Below, piece after piece: positions 1 to 6,509 of a stretch of DNA of 7,981 bases; the first letter of the stretch is position 1; each line of letters opens with the position of its first letter. Origin of the DNA: Actinomycetota bacterium (lineage in GTDB: Bacteria; Actinomycetota; Actinomycetes; Acidothermales; Acidothermaceae); NCBI GenBank assembly GCA_003134755.1, contig PLCK01000169.1:1-7981 (forward strand). Reading direction: 5' to 3'. The notes under the pieces were generated by a model that did not search any database, was not told where the DNA came from, and saw only the letters and a list, made by a program, of their open reading frames with translations. Both the position numbers and the translations under genes were made by a program.

Positions 1-1811
1 CGCCGGTCGTAGATGAGGTCGAGCGCGACCTCTCGCTGGTCGGCGGGTATCCGAGCCACCGGGAGGATCTTCGACGCATGCACGATTGCCGCGTCGAGGC
101 CGGCCTTCGTGCACTCGGCAAGAAACACCGAGTTCAGCACCGTGCGCGCGACCGGCTTCAGCCCGAACGAGATGTTCGACAGGCCCAGAATCGTCTGGAC
201 GGCGGGGTGCCGGGCCTTCAGTTCTCTGATCGCCTTGATCGTCGCGATGCCGTCGCGCCTGCTCTCTTCCTGCCCGGTGCCGAGAGTGAACGTGAGGCAG
301 TCGACCAGGATGTCGCTCTCGTGCATTCCCCATTGCCCGGTCAGCGTCTCGATCAGTCGCTCCGCCACCGCGACCTTGTGTTCGGGCGTACGCGCCTGGC
401 CGGTCTCGTCGATCGTGAGCGCGACCACCGCGGCGCCATGCTCGCGCACTATCGGCATGATGCGCGCGAACCTGCTCGCCGGGCCCTCGCCGTCCTCGAA
501 GTTGACGGAGTTGATGACGCTGCGGCCACCGAGACATTCAAGACCGGCCTCGATCACCTGCGGCTCGGTCGAGTCGAGCACGATGGGCAACGTCGACGCG
601 GTCGCGAACCGGCTGGCGATCTCGCGCATGTCGGCCACGCCGTCGCGACCCACGTAGTCGACGCAAACATCGAGCAGGTGCGAGCCGTCGCGGGTTGCCT
701 CACGGGCGACCTCGACGCAGTCGTCATAGCGGGCCTCGAGCATGGCATCGCGAAACGCCCGCGAACCATTGGCGTTCGTGCGCTCGCCCACGGCCAGGTA
801 CGAGGTGTCCTGCCGGAACGCGACGGTCTGGTAGAGGGACGCCGCGCCTGGCTCGGGATGTGAGCGGCGCGGTGCCAGTTCGCGACCCCGGACCCGCTCG
901 ACGACCATTCGCAGGTGGGCCGGCGTCGTCCCGCAACAGCCGCCGACAAGCGCGAGGCCGTGCTCACGGGTGAAGGTGTCGTGTGCGTCGGCCAGCTCGA
1001 GGGGCGTCAGCGGGTAGCTCGCGCCGTCGCGGCCGAGCACCGGTAACCCCGCGTTGGGCATACACGAAAGGCCGATCCGGGCGTGCCGCGCGAGGTAGCG
1101 CAGGTGCTCGCCCATCTCGGCGGGGCCGGTAGCGCAGTTGAGGCCGATCAGGTCGATGCCGAGCGGCTCGAGGGCGGTCAGCGCGGCACCGATCTCGGAG
1201 CCGAGCAGCAGGGTGCCGGTTGTCTCGACAGTGACCTGTGCGATCAGCGGCAGCGTCGAACCGGCCTCGGTCAGCGCGCGTCGTGCACCGATGACCGCGG
1301 CCTTGGCCTGGAGCAGATCTTGCGCGGTCTCGACCAGGATCGCGTCGGCGCCGCCGGCGACTAGACCGGCGACCTCGGCCTGGTAGGCGTCGCGCAGCGA
1401 GGCGTAGCTGGTGTGGCCGAGAGTGGGCAACTTCGTACCTGGCCCGACCGAACCGAGAACGAACCGCGGGTGCTCGGGAGTCGCCCAGCCGTCGGCCACC
1501 TCGCGGGCCAGCCGCGCGCCCGCCTCGGACAGTTCGTAGATGCGGTCGGCGATGTCGTACTCGGCCAGGTTCGCCAGGTTTGCACCGAATGTATTGGTTT
1601 CGACGGCGTCGCAGCCGACCTCGTAGTAGGCGTCGTGGATAGCCCGGACGACGTCGGGGCGCGTGACGTTCAGAATCTCGTTGCAGCCCTCAAGGCCCTC
1701 GAAATCGTCGAGGTCGAGCTCGAATCCTTGGAGCATCGTGCCCATCGCGCCGTCGGCCACGACGACGCGGCGCGCGAGCTCGCTACGCAGGAGTTCGGCC
1801 CGACTGTTCAT
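1..1811 (-). CDS. metH: Methionine synthase, cobalamin-dependent (MetH), N-terminal part, cut by window edge
   Basis: Transfers the methyl group of 5-methyltetrahydrofolate to homocysteine through cobalamin in the cytoplasm, giving methionine and tetrahydrofolate. The 603 codons visible run from the ATG at 1811 off the left edge with no stop. Residues about 10-325 are the homocysteine-binding barrel: DGAMGT at 20-25, NCATGP with Cys226, and GGCCGTTP with Cys292 and Cys293. These three cysteines are the zinc ligands of the family, and all are present. From about 335 the pterin-binding domain starts with GERTNANGS (342 on) and continues through DYVGRDGVADM, NSVN and TIDE motifs to the edge. The cobalamin-binding and reactivation domains of the usual roughly 1,200-residue enzyme lie outside. 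The start fits the N-terminus of actinobacterial homologues as I remember them. There is no convincing ribosome binding site, and a TACCGT hexamer 6 nt upstream suggests a leaderless mRNA. No cobalamin riboswitch is visible in the short upstream gap. Confidence 0.97.
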   Translation of the reverse strand, partial: MNSRAELLRSELARRVVVADGAMGTMLQGFELDLDDFEGLEGCNEILNVTRPDVVRAIHDAYYEVGCDAVETNTFGANLANLAEYDIADRIYELSEAGARLAREVADGWATPEHPRFVLGSVGPGTKLPTLGHTSYASLRDAYQAEVAGLVAGGADAILVETAQDLLQAKAAVIGARRALTEAGSTLPLIAQVTVETTGTLLLGSEIGAALTALEPLGIDLIGLNCATGPAEMGEHLRYLARHARIGLSCMPNAGLPVLGRDGASYPLTPLELADAHDTFTREHGLALVGGCCGTTPAHLRMVVERVRGRELAPRRSHPEPGAASLYQTVAFRQDTSYLAVGERTNANGSRAFRDAMLEARYDDCVEVAREATRDGSHLLDVCVDYVGRDGVADMREIASRFATASTLPIVLDSTEPQVIEAGLECLGGRSVINSVNFEDGEGPASRFARIMPIVREHGAAVVALTIDETGQARTPEHKVAVAERLIETLTGQWGMHESDILVDCLTFTLGTGQEESRRDGIATIKAIRELKARHPAVQTILGLSNISFGLKPVARTVLNSVFLAECTKAGLDAAIVHASKILPVARIPADQREVALDLIYDR

Positions 1812-1817
1812 GCTCAA

Positions 1818-1823
1818 ACGGTA
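1818..1823 (-). promoter_or_regulatory. Candidate -10 element of metH (leaderless)
   Basis: On the minus strand TACCGT matches the actinobacterial -10 pattern TANNNT. It is followed by 6 nt and then the ATG of metH, so transcription would begin at or very near the A of the start codon. This agrees with the absence of a Shine-Dalgarno sequence before metH. No good -35 hexamer is visible at 16-18 nt. The rest of the divergent gap (1812-1984) shows no other gene or strong structure. Confidence 0.4.
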
Positions 1824-1908
1824 CCGCGCCGCCCGGTTGTGTCCGGATTGTTAATGGCCCGATGAGTCGCGTCGGGCACGGAACCGGGCGACCACGCGTC
1901 GCACGCCG

Positions 1909-1914
1909 TAGGCT
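1909..1914 (+). promoter_or_regulatory. Candidate -10 element for the PAC2-family gene
   Basis: TAGGCT, a good TANNNT match, lies about 70 nt upstream of the preferred GTG start. Initiation 6-7 nt downstream would leave a leader of about 64 nt carrying the strong ribosome binding site. The -35 region is not convincing. Only the hexamer and its position support this. Confidence 0.3.
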
Positions 1915-1970
1915 GGCACGAGGTCGTGGCGCGACAGTCGATGCCGCGACGGTGATGGCGAGCAGCGGTT

Positions 1971-1978
1971 GGGAGGAG
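1971..1978 (+). promoter_or_regulatory. Strong ribosome binding site deciding the PAC2 gene start
   Basis: GGGAGGAG is nearly perfectly complementary to the 16S rRNA 3' end. It sits 6 nt before the GTG at 1985. It argues against the in-frame upstream ATGs at 1862 and 1955, neither of which has a Shine-Dalgarno sequence. Those extensions would also place a TAGGCT promoter-like hexamer (1909) inside or just ahead of the coding region. Confidence 0.75.
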
Positions 1979-1984
1979 CCTCGA

Positions 1985-2833
1985 GTGATCGAGATCTCCG
2001 GTGCCCCCAAACTCAGCCATCCGGTGATGGTGACGGCCTTCGAGGGCTGGAACGACGCCGCCGACTCGGCGACCGACGCCATCGAAGCTCTCGAGGCGGC
2101 GTGGGAAGCCAAGCCGCTCGGCGCACTCGATCCCGAGGACTACTACGACTTCCAGGTCAACCGCCCGACAGTCTCGTTGGTCGACGGCGTCAGTCGCCGG
2201 GTCTCGTGGCCGACCACCCGGCTCTCCTTCGCCGAACCGGTTCCGGGGCGGCGCGACATCGTGCTTGTCCGCGGTCTCGAGCCCAACATGCGGTGGCGAT
2301 CGTTTTGCGCCGAGATCATCGACGCCGCGATCGGGCTAGGTGTCGAGGAGGTCGTCAATCTCGGCGCCCTGCTGTCCGACTCCCCGCACAGCCGTCCGGT
2401 GCCGGTCACCGGCAGTGCAGCCGACGGGCAGACCGCCCGACGGCTCGGGCTCGAGCAATCCCGATACGAAGGCCCCACCGGCATCGTCGGCGTGTTCAAC
2501 GACGCCTGCATCCAGGCCGGCCTGCCGGCCGTCTCGCTATGGGCCGCCGTCCCGCACTACGTCGCGCAGCCGCCCTGTCCGAAGGCCACCCTCGCACTGC
2601 TGCGCAACCTCGAGGATGTGCTCGAGATCGCGATCCCCTACGGGGAGTTGGCCGAGCTGTCGGAGGCCTGGGAGCGCGGCGTCGATCAGCTGGCCGAAGA
2701 AGACTCCGAGGTGGCCGAGTACGTGCGCACCCTCGAGCGACAGAAGGACGAAGCCGATCTGCCGGAGGCGAGCGGTGAGGCCATCGCGCGCGAGTTCGAG
2801 CGGTATTTGCGGCATCGCCGCGACGGGTCCTGA
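1985..2833 (+). CDS. PAC2-family (proteasome assembly chaperone 2-like) protein
   Basis: A 282-residue cytoplasmic protein of the PAC2 family, named after a eukaryotic proteasome assembly chaperone. Its role in actinobacteria is not established. Family features are visible: an N-terminal FEGWNDA segment (19-25), GLEPNMRWRSF (98-107) followed by an amphipathic helix and VVNLGALLSDSPHSRPVPVTG (123-143), then GPTGIVGVFND (163-173), and SLWAAVPHYVAQPPCPKAT (184-202) leading into a helical, acidic C-terminal part (205-275). The gene is divergent from metH, an arrangement I recall from Mycobacterium (Rv2124c/Rv2125). I chose the GTG at 1985 because of the GGGAGGAG box 6 nt upstream. The longest open frame begins at 1862, but its extra 41 residues are Arg/Gly-rich and unlike the family. 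The stop lies 13 nt before the GNAT gene, so the two are probably co-transcribed. A proteasome link is inferred from the family name only. Confidence 0.93.
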   Translation: MIEISGAPKLSHPVMVTAFEGWNDAADSATDAIEALEAAWEAKPLGALDPEDYYDFQVNRPTVSLVDGVSRRVSWPTTRLSFAEPVPGRRDIVLVRGLEPNMRWRSFCAEIIDAAIGLGVEEVVNLGALLSDSPHSRPVPVTGSAADGQTARRLGLEQSRYEGPTGIVGVFNDACIQAGLPAVSLWAAVPHYVAQPPCPKATLALLRNLEDVLEIAIPYGELAELSEAWERGVDQLAEEDSEVAEYVRTLERQKDEADLPEASGEAIAREFERYLRHRRDGS

Positions 2834-2846
2834 CAGACTGCCGGCC

Positions 2847-3426
2847 ATGACTGAAAGCGGGGGCGGCGAGAGCACCACGCGCCCGAATGAGACCCCGATT
2901 CAAATCCCGACGTTGCACCTGCGCGCCCTCACCGCGGACGACGACGAGCTGCTGCGGCTCTTGCACTCACCGGCGGTCTCCGGCCCCTGGGACTACTTCG
3001 ACGATCCGCCCCGTGACCTGCTGCGCGCCGGTTCGTTCGGCGGGGGCGCCCGCATCATCGTCGACGCCGAACGCGGCCCGGTAGGCGACGTTTCGTTCAT
3101 CCAGGTTCCGTACGGCCCCAACGTTCGCAGCCTTGCGTGGCGAATCGGCGTCACTTGTCCTGCCGGAGCATCGGGGACGAGGGATCGGCAGCGCCGCCCA
3201 GTTGATGCTCGCGCGCGAACTGTTCGCGACGTCGACCGTCAATCGCGTGGAGGCCGACACCGGCCTTGACAACATTCCCGAGCAGCGCGCACTCGAGCGT
3301 GCCGGATTCGTGCGGGAGGGCGTCGTCCGCGGTGCGCGGTATCGGTGCGGCCGGTTCTACGACCGCGTGCTCTACGGGCTGCTGAGGTCTGAACTCGAAG
3401 GCGATGCGGTGGTGCTGCCGGCGTAG
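2847..3426 (+). pseudogene. GNAT-family N-acetyltransferase, broken by a one-base frameshift
   Basis: Two adjacent frames together read as one GNAT acetyltransferase of about 192 residues. Such enzymes move an acetyl group from acetyl-CoA to an amine, often a protein N-terminus or small molecule. The first frame runs from the ATG at 2847 through the beta strands HLRALTADDDELL and GPVGDVSFIQVPYG to SLAWRIGV. There the sense switches to the next frame, which gives LPEHRGRGIGSAAQLMLARELF and on to the end at 3426. The acetyl-CoA loop R-G-R-G-I-G (residues 109-114 of the repaired protein) lies only in the second frame. Dropping one T of the pair at 3155-3156 gives WRIGVTVLPEHRGRGIG, a normal GNAT join. 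Without the repair the first frame stops at 3269 as a 140-residue product lacking the cofactor site. It may be a true recent pseudogene or a sequencing error. The substrate is unknown. The 3' end overlaps trmL by 55 bp on the opposite strand. Confidence 0.85.
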
Positions 3427-3872
3427 CCGTGCTGTCGCCACGCTTCGTAGGCCGCCACGGTTGCGGCATTCGCCAGGTTCAACGAGCGGCGGCCGGCCAG
3501 CATTGGGATGCGCACCCACGCGGTGACGCGCTCATCAGACAACACCTCGTCCGACAATCCGTCCGGCTCGGGCCCGAACATCAGGACGTCGCCCTGCCGG
3601 TACGAGATGTCGGCGAACGACCCGGTGGCCCGCGAAGTGAATGCGAAGACGCGGGCCGGCATCAGGACCAGCCAGGCGGCCGCCAGGTCGGCATGCACGA
3701 CGACTGTCGCGAGGTCGTGGTAGTCGAGCCCGGCGCGGCGCAGCTTGGCGTCACTGAGGTCGAATCCGAGCGGGCCGATCAGGTGCAGTTCGCAGCCGGT
3801 CGCGGCAACCATCCGGATCGCGTTTCCGGTGTTCTGCGGTATGCGCGGCTCGACAAAGGCGATCCGGAACAC
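3372..3872 (-). CDS. trmL: tRNA (cytidine/uridine-2'-O-)-methyltransferase, TrmL-like SPOUT family
   Basis: A 166-residue SPOUT (SpoU/TrmH superfamily) methyltransferase. TrmL uses S-adenosylmethionine to 2'-O-methylate the wobble nucleotide 34 of certain leucine tRNAs. The three SPOUT motifs are in place: PQNTGNAIR (12-20, with Arg20), VLMFGPEPDGL (96-106, with Glu102), and IPMLAGRRSLNLANAATVAAYEAWRQ (122-147), which form the knotted cofactor site. The GTG start at 3872 matches the usual (M/V)FR N-terminus. A longer frame to 4106 only runs antiframe through mshC. One base separates this start from the mshC stop, and no strong ribosome binding site is seen, so translation is probably coupled. 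Compared with E. coli TrmL (about 157 residues, as I recall) it has a longer Ser/Thr/Pro-rich tail, encoded mainly in the stretch overlapping the GNAT gene. The exact tRNA target is inferred from the family. Confidence 0.92.
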   Translation of the reverse strand: MFRIAFVEPRIPQNTGNAIRMVAATGCELHLIGPLGFDLSDAKLRRAGLDYHDLATVVVHADLAAAWLVLMPARVFAFTSRATGSFADISYRQGDVLMFGPEPDGLSDEVLSDERVTAWVRIPMLAGRRSLNLANAATVAAYEAWRQHGYAGSTTASPSSSDLSSP

Positions 3873-3873
3873 C

Positions 3874-5136
3874 TTAGAGCGCGATCCCGAGCAGCGAGTC
3901 CGCGATGGCGAACACGAGACCGGGTGCGGTCGGGTCGGCATCGCCCACGGCATCGTGCGCGACCGCTGCCCCCATGGCTGCCCACGCATCGATGGCGGCA
4001 AGTGCACCTGGAGAGTCGAGATCGTCCTCGAGCCGCTCGCGGACTGTCGCCAGCAACCGGTCAGCCGAGGGCGCGTTGGCCAGCGACGTTGCATCGCGCC
4101 ACGCATCGAGCCGTGCGCCCGCGGCCACTAGGTCTGCCTCCGTGTATTCCCAGTCGCTGCGATAGTGATGGGCGAGCAACGCCAGCCGGATCGCCATGGG
4201 ATCGACGCCGCTGCTCCGCAGCGCCGACACGAACACCAGGTTGCCGCGCGACTTCGACATCTTGGCGCCGTCGAAGGCGACCATGCCACTGTGCACGTAG
4301 GTTCGGGCGAACGGGCCACCCGTCACGATCGAACCCTGTGCGGCACACATTTCGTGATGCGGGAACACCAGGTCACTGCCCCCACCCTGGACGTCGATCG
4401 GCGCGGCCAGGCTGTCGAGTGCTATCGCCGTGCACTCGACGTGCCACCCAGGACGACCGCGGCCGACCTCGGTGTCCCACGCCGGCTCACCGGGTCGCTC
4501 GGCTCGCCACAACAGGCAGTCGAGCGGATCCTTCTTGCCAGGCCGATCTGGGTCTCCGCCGCGCTCGGCGAAAAGCGCAAGCATCGTCGCGTGGTGGTCA
4601 TGCGACACCACGCCGAAGTCGGGCGCGGACTGCACCGAGAAGTACAGATCGCCGTCGACGTCATACGCGACGCCGGCTTCCCGCAGCCGGGCAACGAGTG
4701 CCGCGATGATCGGGATGGATTCGACCACGCCGATGTACCGGGCAGGGGGCAAGACCCTCAGCGCGGTCATGTCCTCGTGGAAGAGTGAGATCTCGCGAGT
4801 CGCCAGCTGCTCCCACGGCTCGCCGGTCGCGATCGCCCGCTCGAGCAGCGGGTCGTCGACATCCGTCACGTTCTGGACGTAGCTGACCTCGAGGCCCGCG
4901 TCGCGCCAGGCCCTGTTGAGGAGGTCGAAGCCGACATAAGTTGCGGCGTGCCCGAGATGGGTCGCGTCGTAAGGCGTGATCCCGCAGACGTACATCGATG
5001 CGCCAGCTACCGAACCGCCGATCAGCGAGCCGACTTCAATCTTGGCTTGCGTCGACGTGTCCCACACACGGGGAAGGCGACCGCGCCCCGGCAGGACACG
5101 GGATTCACGCGACGGCGGCTCCGGCCAGGGCTGCAT
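3874..5136 (-). CDS. mshC: L-cysteine:GlcN-Ins ligase, mycothiol biosynthesis (MshC)
   Basis: Uses ATP to join cysteine to 1-O-(2-amino-2-deoxy-glucopyranosyl)-myo-inositol, the step before acetylation to mycothiol, the main low-molecular-weight thiol of actinobacteria. The 420-residue product is close to the roughly 414 of mycobacterial MshC. It is related to cysteinyl-tRNA synthetase but lacks the tRNA-binding C-terminal part. Visible motifs are CGITPYDATHLGH (51-63; HIGH signature as HLGH at 60-63), zinc ligands Cys51, Cys235 (WHVEC) and His260 (FPHHE), IDVQGGGSDLVFPHHE (247-262), and KMSKS at 292-296. The N-terminus MQPWP followed by VLPGRG resembles M. tuberculosis MshC as I remember it, supporting the ATG at 5136. 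No Shine-Dalgarno sequence is seen; TAGAGT lies 7 nt upstream. It is 24 nt downstream of the SCO1664-type gene and 1 nt upstream of trmL. Nothing suggests inactivation. Confidence 0.97.
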   Translation of the reverse strand: MQPWPEPPSRESRVLPGRGRLPRVWDTSTQAKIEVGSLIGGSVAGASMYVCGITPYDATHLGHAATYVGFDLLNRAWRDAGLEVSYVQNVTDVDDPLLERAIATGEPWEQLATREISLFHEDMTALRVLPPARYIGVVESIPIIAALVARLREAGVAYDVDGDLYFSVQSAPDFGVVSHDHHATMLALFAERGGDPDRPGKKDPLDCLLWRAERPGEPAWDTEVGRGRPGWHVECTAIALDSLAAPIDVQGGGSDLVFPHHEMCAAQGSIVTGGPFARTYVHSGMVAFDGAKMSKSRGNLVFVSALRSSGVDPMAIRLALLAHHYRSDWEYTEADLVAAGARLDAWRDATSLANAPSADRLLATVRERLEDDLDSPGALAAIDAWAAMGAAVAHDAVGDADPTAPGLVFAIADSLLGIAL

Positions 5137-5143
5137 GCTCGGA

Positions 5144-5149
5144 ACTCTA
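5144..5149 (-). promoter_or_regulatory. Candidate -10 element of mshC (leaderless)
   Basis: TAGAGT on the minus strand fits TANNNT and is followed by 7 nt and the ATG of mshC. It sits in the 24-nt gap after the SCO1664-type gene, so mshC could be expressed both by read-through and from its own leaderless promoter. No clear -35 box is seen. Confidence 0.45.
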
Positions 5150-5160
5150 ACCAGCCCGAA

Positions 5161-5892
5161 TCAAAACGGTGGCCACGGGACAGCGGGCCAGCCGTCGCCG
5201 GGTTCGGGGAACCGGCCCTCCCGCAGCAGGCGGTCGACGCGTCGCCGAGTTGCTGTAACTTCGCGGGTCGTGAGCAGTTCGCACAGCTGCACACCCAGAT
5301 CGCCGGCCAGGTCGACCCGCAACGCGGCGAGGGTGTCGAGCGCGTCGTCGGGCAATAATGTGCCGCGCCACTGCCACAACACCGTGCGCAGCTTTTCCTC
5401 GGTCGCGAAACAGACACCGTGGTCGACGCCGTACACGTGACCTCCGGGGGTCGGCAGCAGGTGGCCGCCCTTGCGGTCGGCGTTGTTCACCACCGCGTCG
5501 AACACCGCGAGGCGGCGCAGGCCGGGGTGGTCGCTGTGCAGCAACGCCAGCAGGTCGGCGTCCTCGTCGATCTCTATCCAGAGCTGGCAGGCGCCAGGTC
5601 CGAGGGGACCGTCGCGCATCACGGTCGGCGGGACGACGTCCCATCCGGTGGCCTCGGACACCAGGTAGGCGCCGACCTCGCGGCCGGCCAACGTGCCGTC
5701 GGGGAAGTCCCACAACGGACGTTCGCCCGCGATCGGTTTGTAGACGCAGGTGAGTGACACCGGCCCGCGCGTGACGACCGCGTACAACGTCGTGTTCGAC
5801 GCGTCGATGAGGCGACCCTCGATGGTGAGGTCGCCCTCGGTCAACACCTCGCGAAGTTCCGGGGCGCCGAGCTCGAAGCTTTGCTCGGTCAT
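5161..5892 (-). CDS. SCO1664-family protein with a phosphatidylinositol 3-/4-kinase-like fold (TIGR03843-type)
   Basis: A 243-residue protein that I recognise as the actinobacterial SCO1664/TIGR03843 family, which shows distant similarity to phosphatidylinositol 3-/4-kinases. No substrate is known to me. Kinase-like elements can be read: VYKPIAGERPLWDFPDG (50-66) with Lys52 in the place of the ATP lysine, GREVGAYLVSEATGW (70-84) with Glu72 as a possible partner, FDAVVNNADRKGGHLL (131-146) resembling a catalytic loop with Asp139 and Asn137, and YGVDHGVCF (154-162) whose DHG resembles the metal-binding DFG/DxG. All the expected acidic residues are present, so catalysis is plausible. There is no signal peptide or membrane segment. 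The ATG at 5892 is preferred over the open frame to 6018 because of a GGTGAGGG box 7 nt upstream, and because the longer version would overlap DUF3090. It sits 16 nt after DUF3090 and upstream of mshC. Confidence 0.9.
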   Translation of the reverse strand: MTEQSFELGAPELREVLTEGDLTIEGRLIDASNTTLYAVVTRGPVSLTCVYKPIAGERPLWDFPDGTLAGREVGAYLVSEATGWDVVPPTVMRDGPLGPGACQLWIEIDEDADLLALLHSDHPGLRRLAVFDAVVNNADRKGGHLLPTPGGHVYGVDHGVCFATEEKLRTVLWQWRGTLLPDDALDTLAALRVDLAGDLGVQLCELLTTREVTATRRRVDRLLREGRFPEPGDGWPAVPWPPF

Positions 5893-5899
5893 GTGTGTG

Positions 5900-5907
5900 C
5901 CCTCACC
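5900..5907 (-). promoter_or_regulatory. Ribosome binding site of the SCO1664-family gene
   Basis: GGTGAGGG lies 7 nt before the ATG at 5892, squeezed between the DUF3090 stop and the start codon. This is the only gene in the six-gene run with a recognisable Shine-Dalgarno box, which fits translation from a polycistronic message. It fixes the start over the longer frame. Confidence 0.55.
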
Positions 5908-5908
5908 G

Positions 5909-6496
5909 TCAACGCGGATGATGGCCGTTGGAGCGTGCACAGACGTGACTTTCGGGATCGAGTGGCTGACCGCAGAACTGGCACGGCGGCCGTCCGGCCG
6001 CGACGATGGCCAGGGCACGCTTCGTGAAGGCCCGGGCCACCCCGCCAGTGATACGCACCCGCAACACGTCGGGACCTTCGGCGTCGTCGTCGCTCAGCAG
6101 TGCCGGGTCGTCGACGTCCTCGTCGGCTTCAGGGTCGGTCGACTCGCTCACGGCGAGCGCCTCGAGGACGACTCGCTCAGTTTCGGGATCCCAGCCGAGG
6201 CCGAGCGCGCCGACCCGAAACTCTTCGACGATCGGTTGTTCGAGCGGCAACGTGTCTTCGAGTTCGCGCGGTGCGACCGCCGGTACCGACGCCGTCCCGC
6301 CCGATGCACGTACGACCTCGTCGAGCAGCTGATCGAGTCGCTCGGCCAGCGCGGCGACCTGCAGCTTCTCGAGGACGACGCTGGTCAGTTGACCGGAGCT
6401 GCGGGCCTGAAGGAAGAACGTTCGCTCGCCGGGCTGGCCGACCGTGCCGACAACGAGACGGTCGGGCGGATCGTAGACAAAGATCTGACGTGGCAT
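5909..6496 (-). CDS. DUF3090 family protein (TIGR03847-type) with C-terminal Cys/His cluster
   Basis: A 195-residue cytoplasmic protein of the DUF3090 family, of unknown function and typical of Actinobacteria. The N-terminal part is a mixed alpha/beta region starting MPRQIFVYDPPDRLVVGTVG, with GERTFFLQAR at 23-32. A strongly acidic low-complexity loop (about 119-142, rich in Asp and Glu) separates it from VRITGGVARAFTKRAL (147-162). The C-terminus has Cys172-x2-Cys175, then His184-x-Cys186, in CQFCGQPLDPESHVC, which looks like a small zinc-binding knuckle. Both parts are as I remember the family. The ATG at 6496 matches the family start; an open frame to 6601 only adds sequence overlapping the phosphatase gene. 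It begins 10 nt after the phosphatase stop, and its probable -10 overlaps that stop. It ends 16 nt before the SCO1664-type gene. Zinc binding is inferred. Confidence 0.92.
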   Translation of the reverse strand: MPRQIFVYDPPDRLVVGTVGQPGERTFFLQARSSGQLTSVVLEKLQVAALAERLDQLLDEVVRASGGTASVPAVAPRELEDTLPLEQPIVEEFRVGALGLGWDPETERVVLEALAVSESTDPEADEDVDDPALLSDDDAEGPDVLRVRITGGVARAFTKRALAIVAAGRPPCQFCGQPLDPESHVCARSNGHHPR

Positions 6497-6503
6497 GGTG
6501 TCG

Positions 6504-6509
6504 AGCCTA
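6504..6509 (-). promoter_or_regulatory. Candidate -10 element of DUF3090 gene, overlapping the phosphatase stop codon
   Basis: TAGGCT on the minus strand matches TANNNT and is 7 nt from the ATG at 6496. Its first three bases are the TAG stop codon of the phosphatase gene. No Shine-Dalgarno sequence lies in the 10-nt gap, which supports leaderless translation of an internal transcript. Confidence 0.45.

Noticed and set aside
78..863. Plus-strand open frame of 261 codons
   Set aside because: It is antisense to the metH pterin-binding region and has no domain or ribosome binding site.
1862..1984. Longer N-terminus for the PAC2 protein (ATG at 1862 or 1955)
   Set aside because: No ribosome binding site precedes either ATG, the extra residues are Arg/Gly-rich, and a very strong one serves the GTG at 1985.
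1812..1984. Cobalamin or SAM riboswitch upstream of metH
   Set aside because: The gap is short, metH appears leaderless, and no B12-box-like or SAM-aptamer-like sequence was seen on the minus strand.
1969..2778. Plus-strand open frame of 269 codons within the PAC2 gene
   Set aside because: It overlaps the PAC2 gene in another frame and is Arg-rich nonsense. The PAC2 frame carries the family motifs.
3340..3440. Transcription terminator between the convergent GNAT and trmL genes
   Set aside because: The genes overlap and I found no stable stem followed by a T run.
3429..4709. Plus-strand open frame of 426 codons
   Set aside because: It lies antisense to trmL and mshC, whose motifs are unmistakable. 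The product is Arg/Pro-rich low-complexity sequence with no recognisable domain, as expected for a GC-rich shadow frame.
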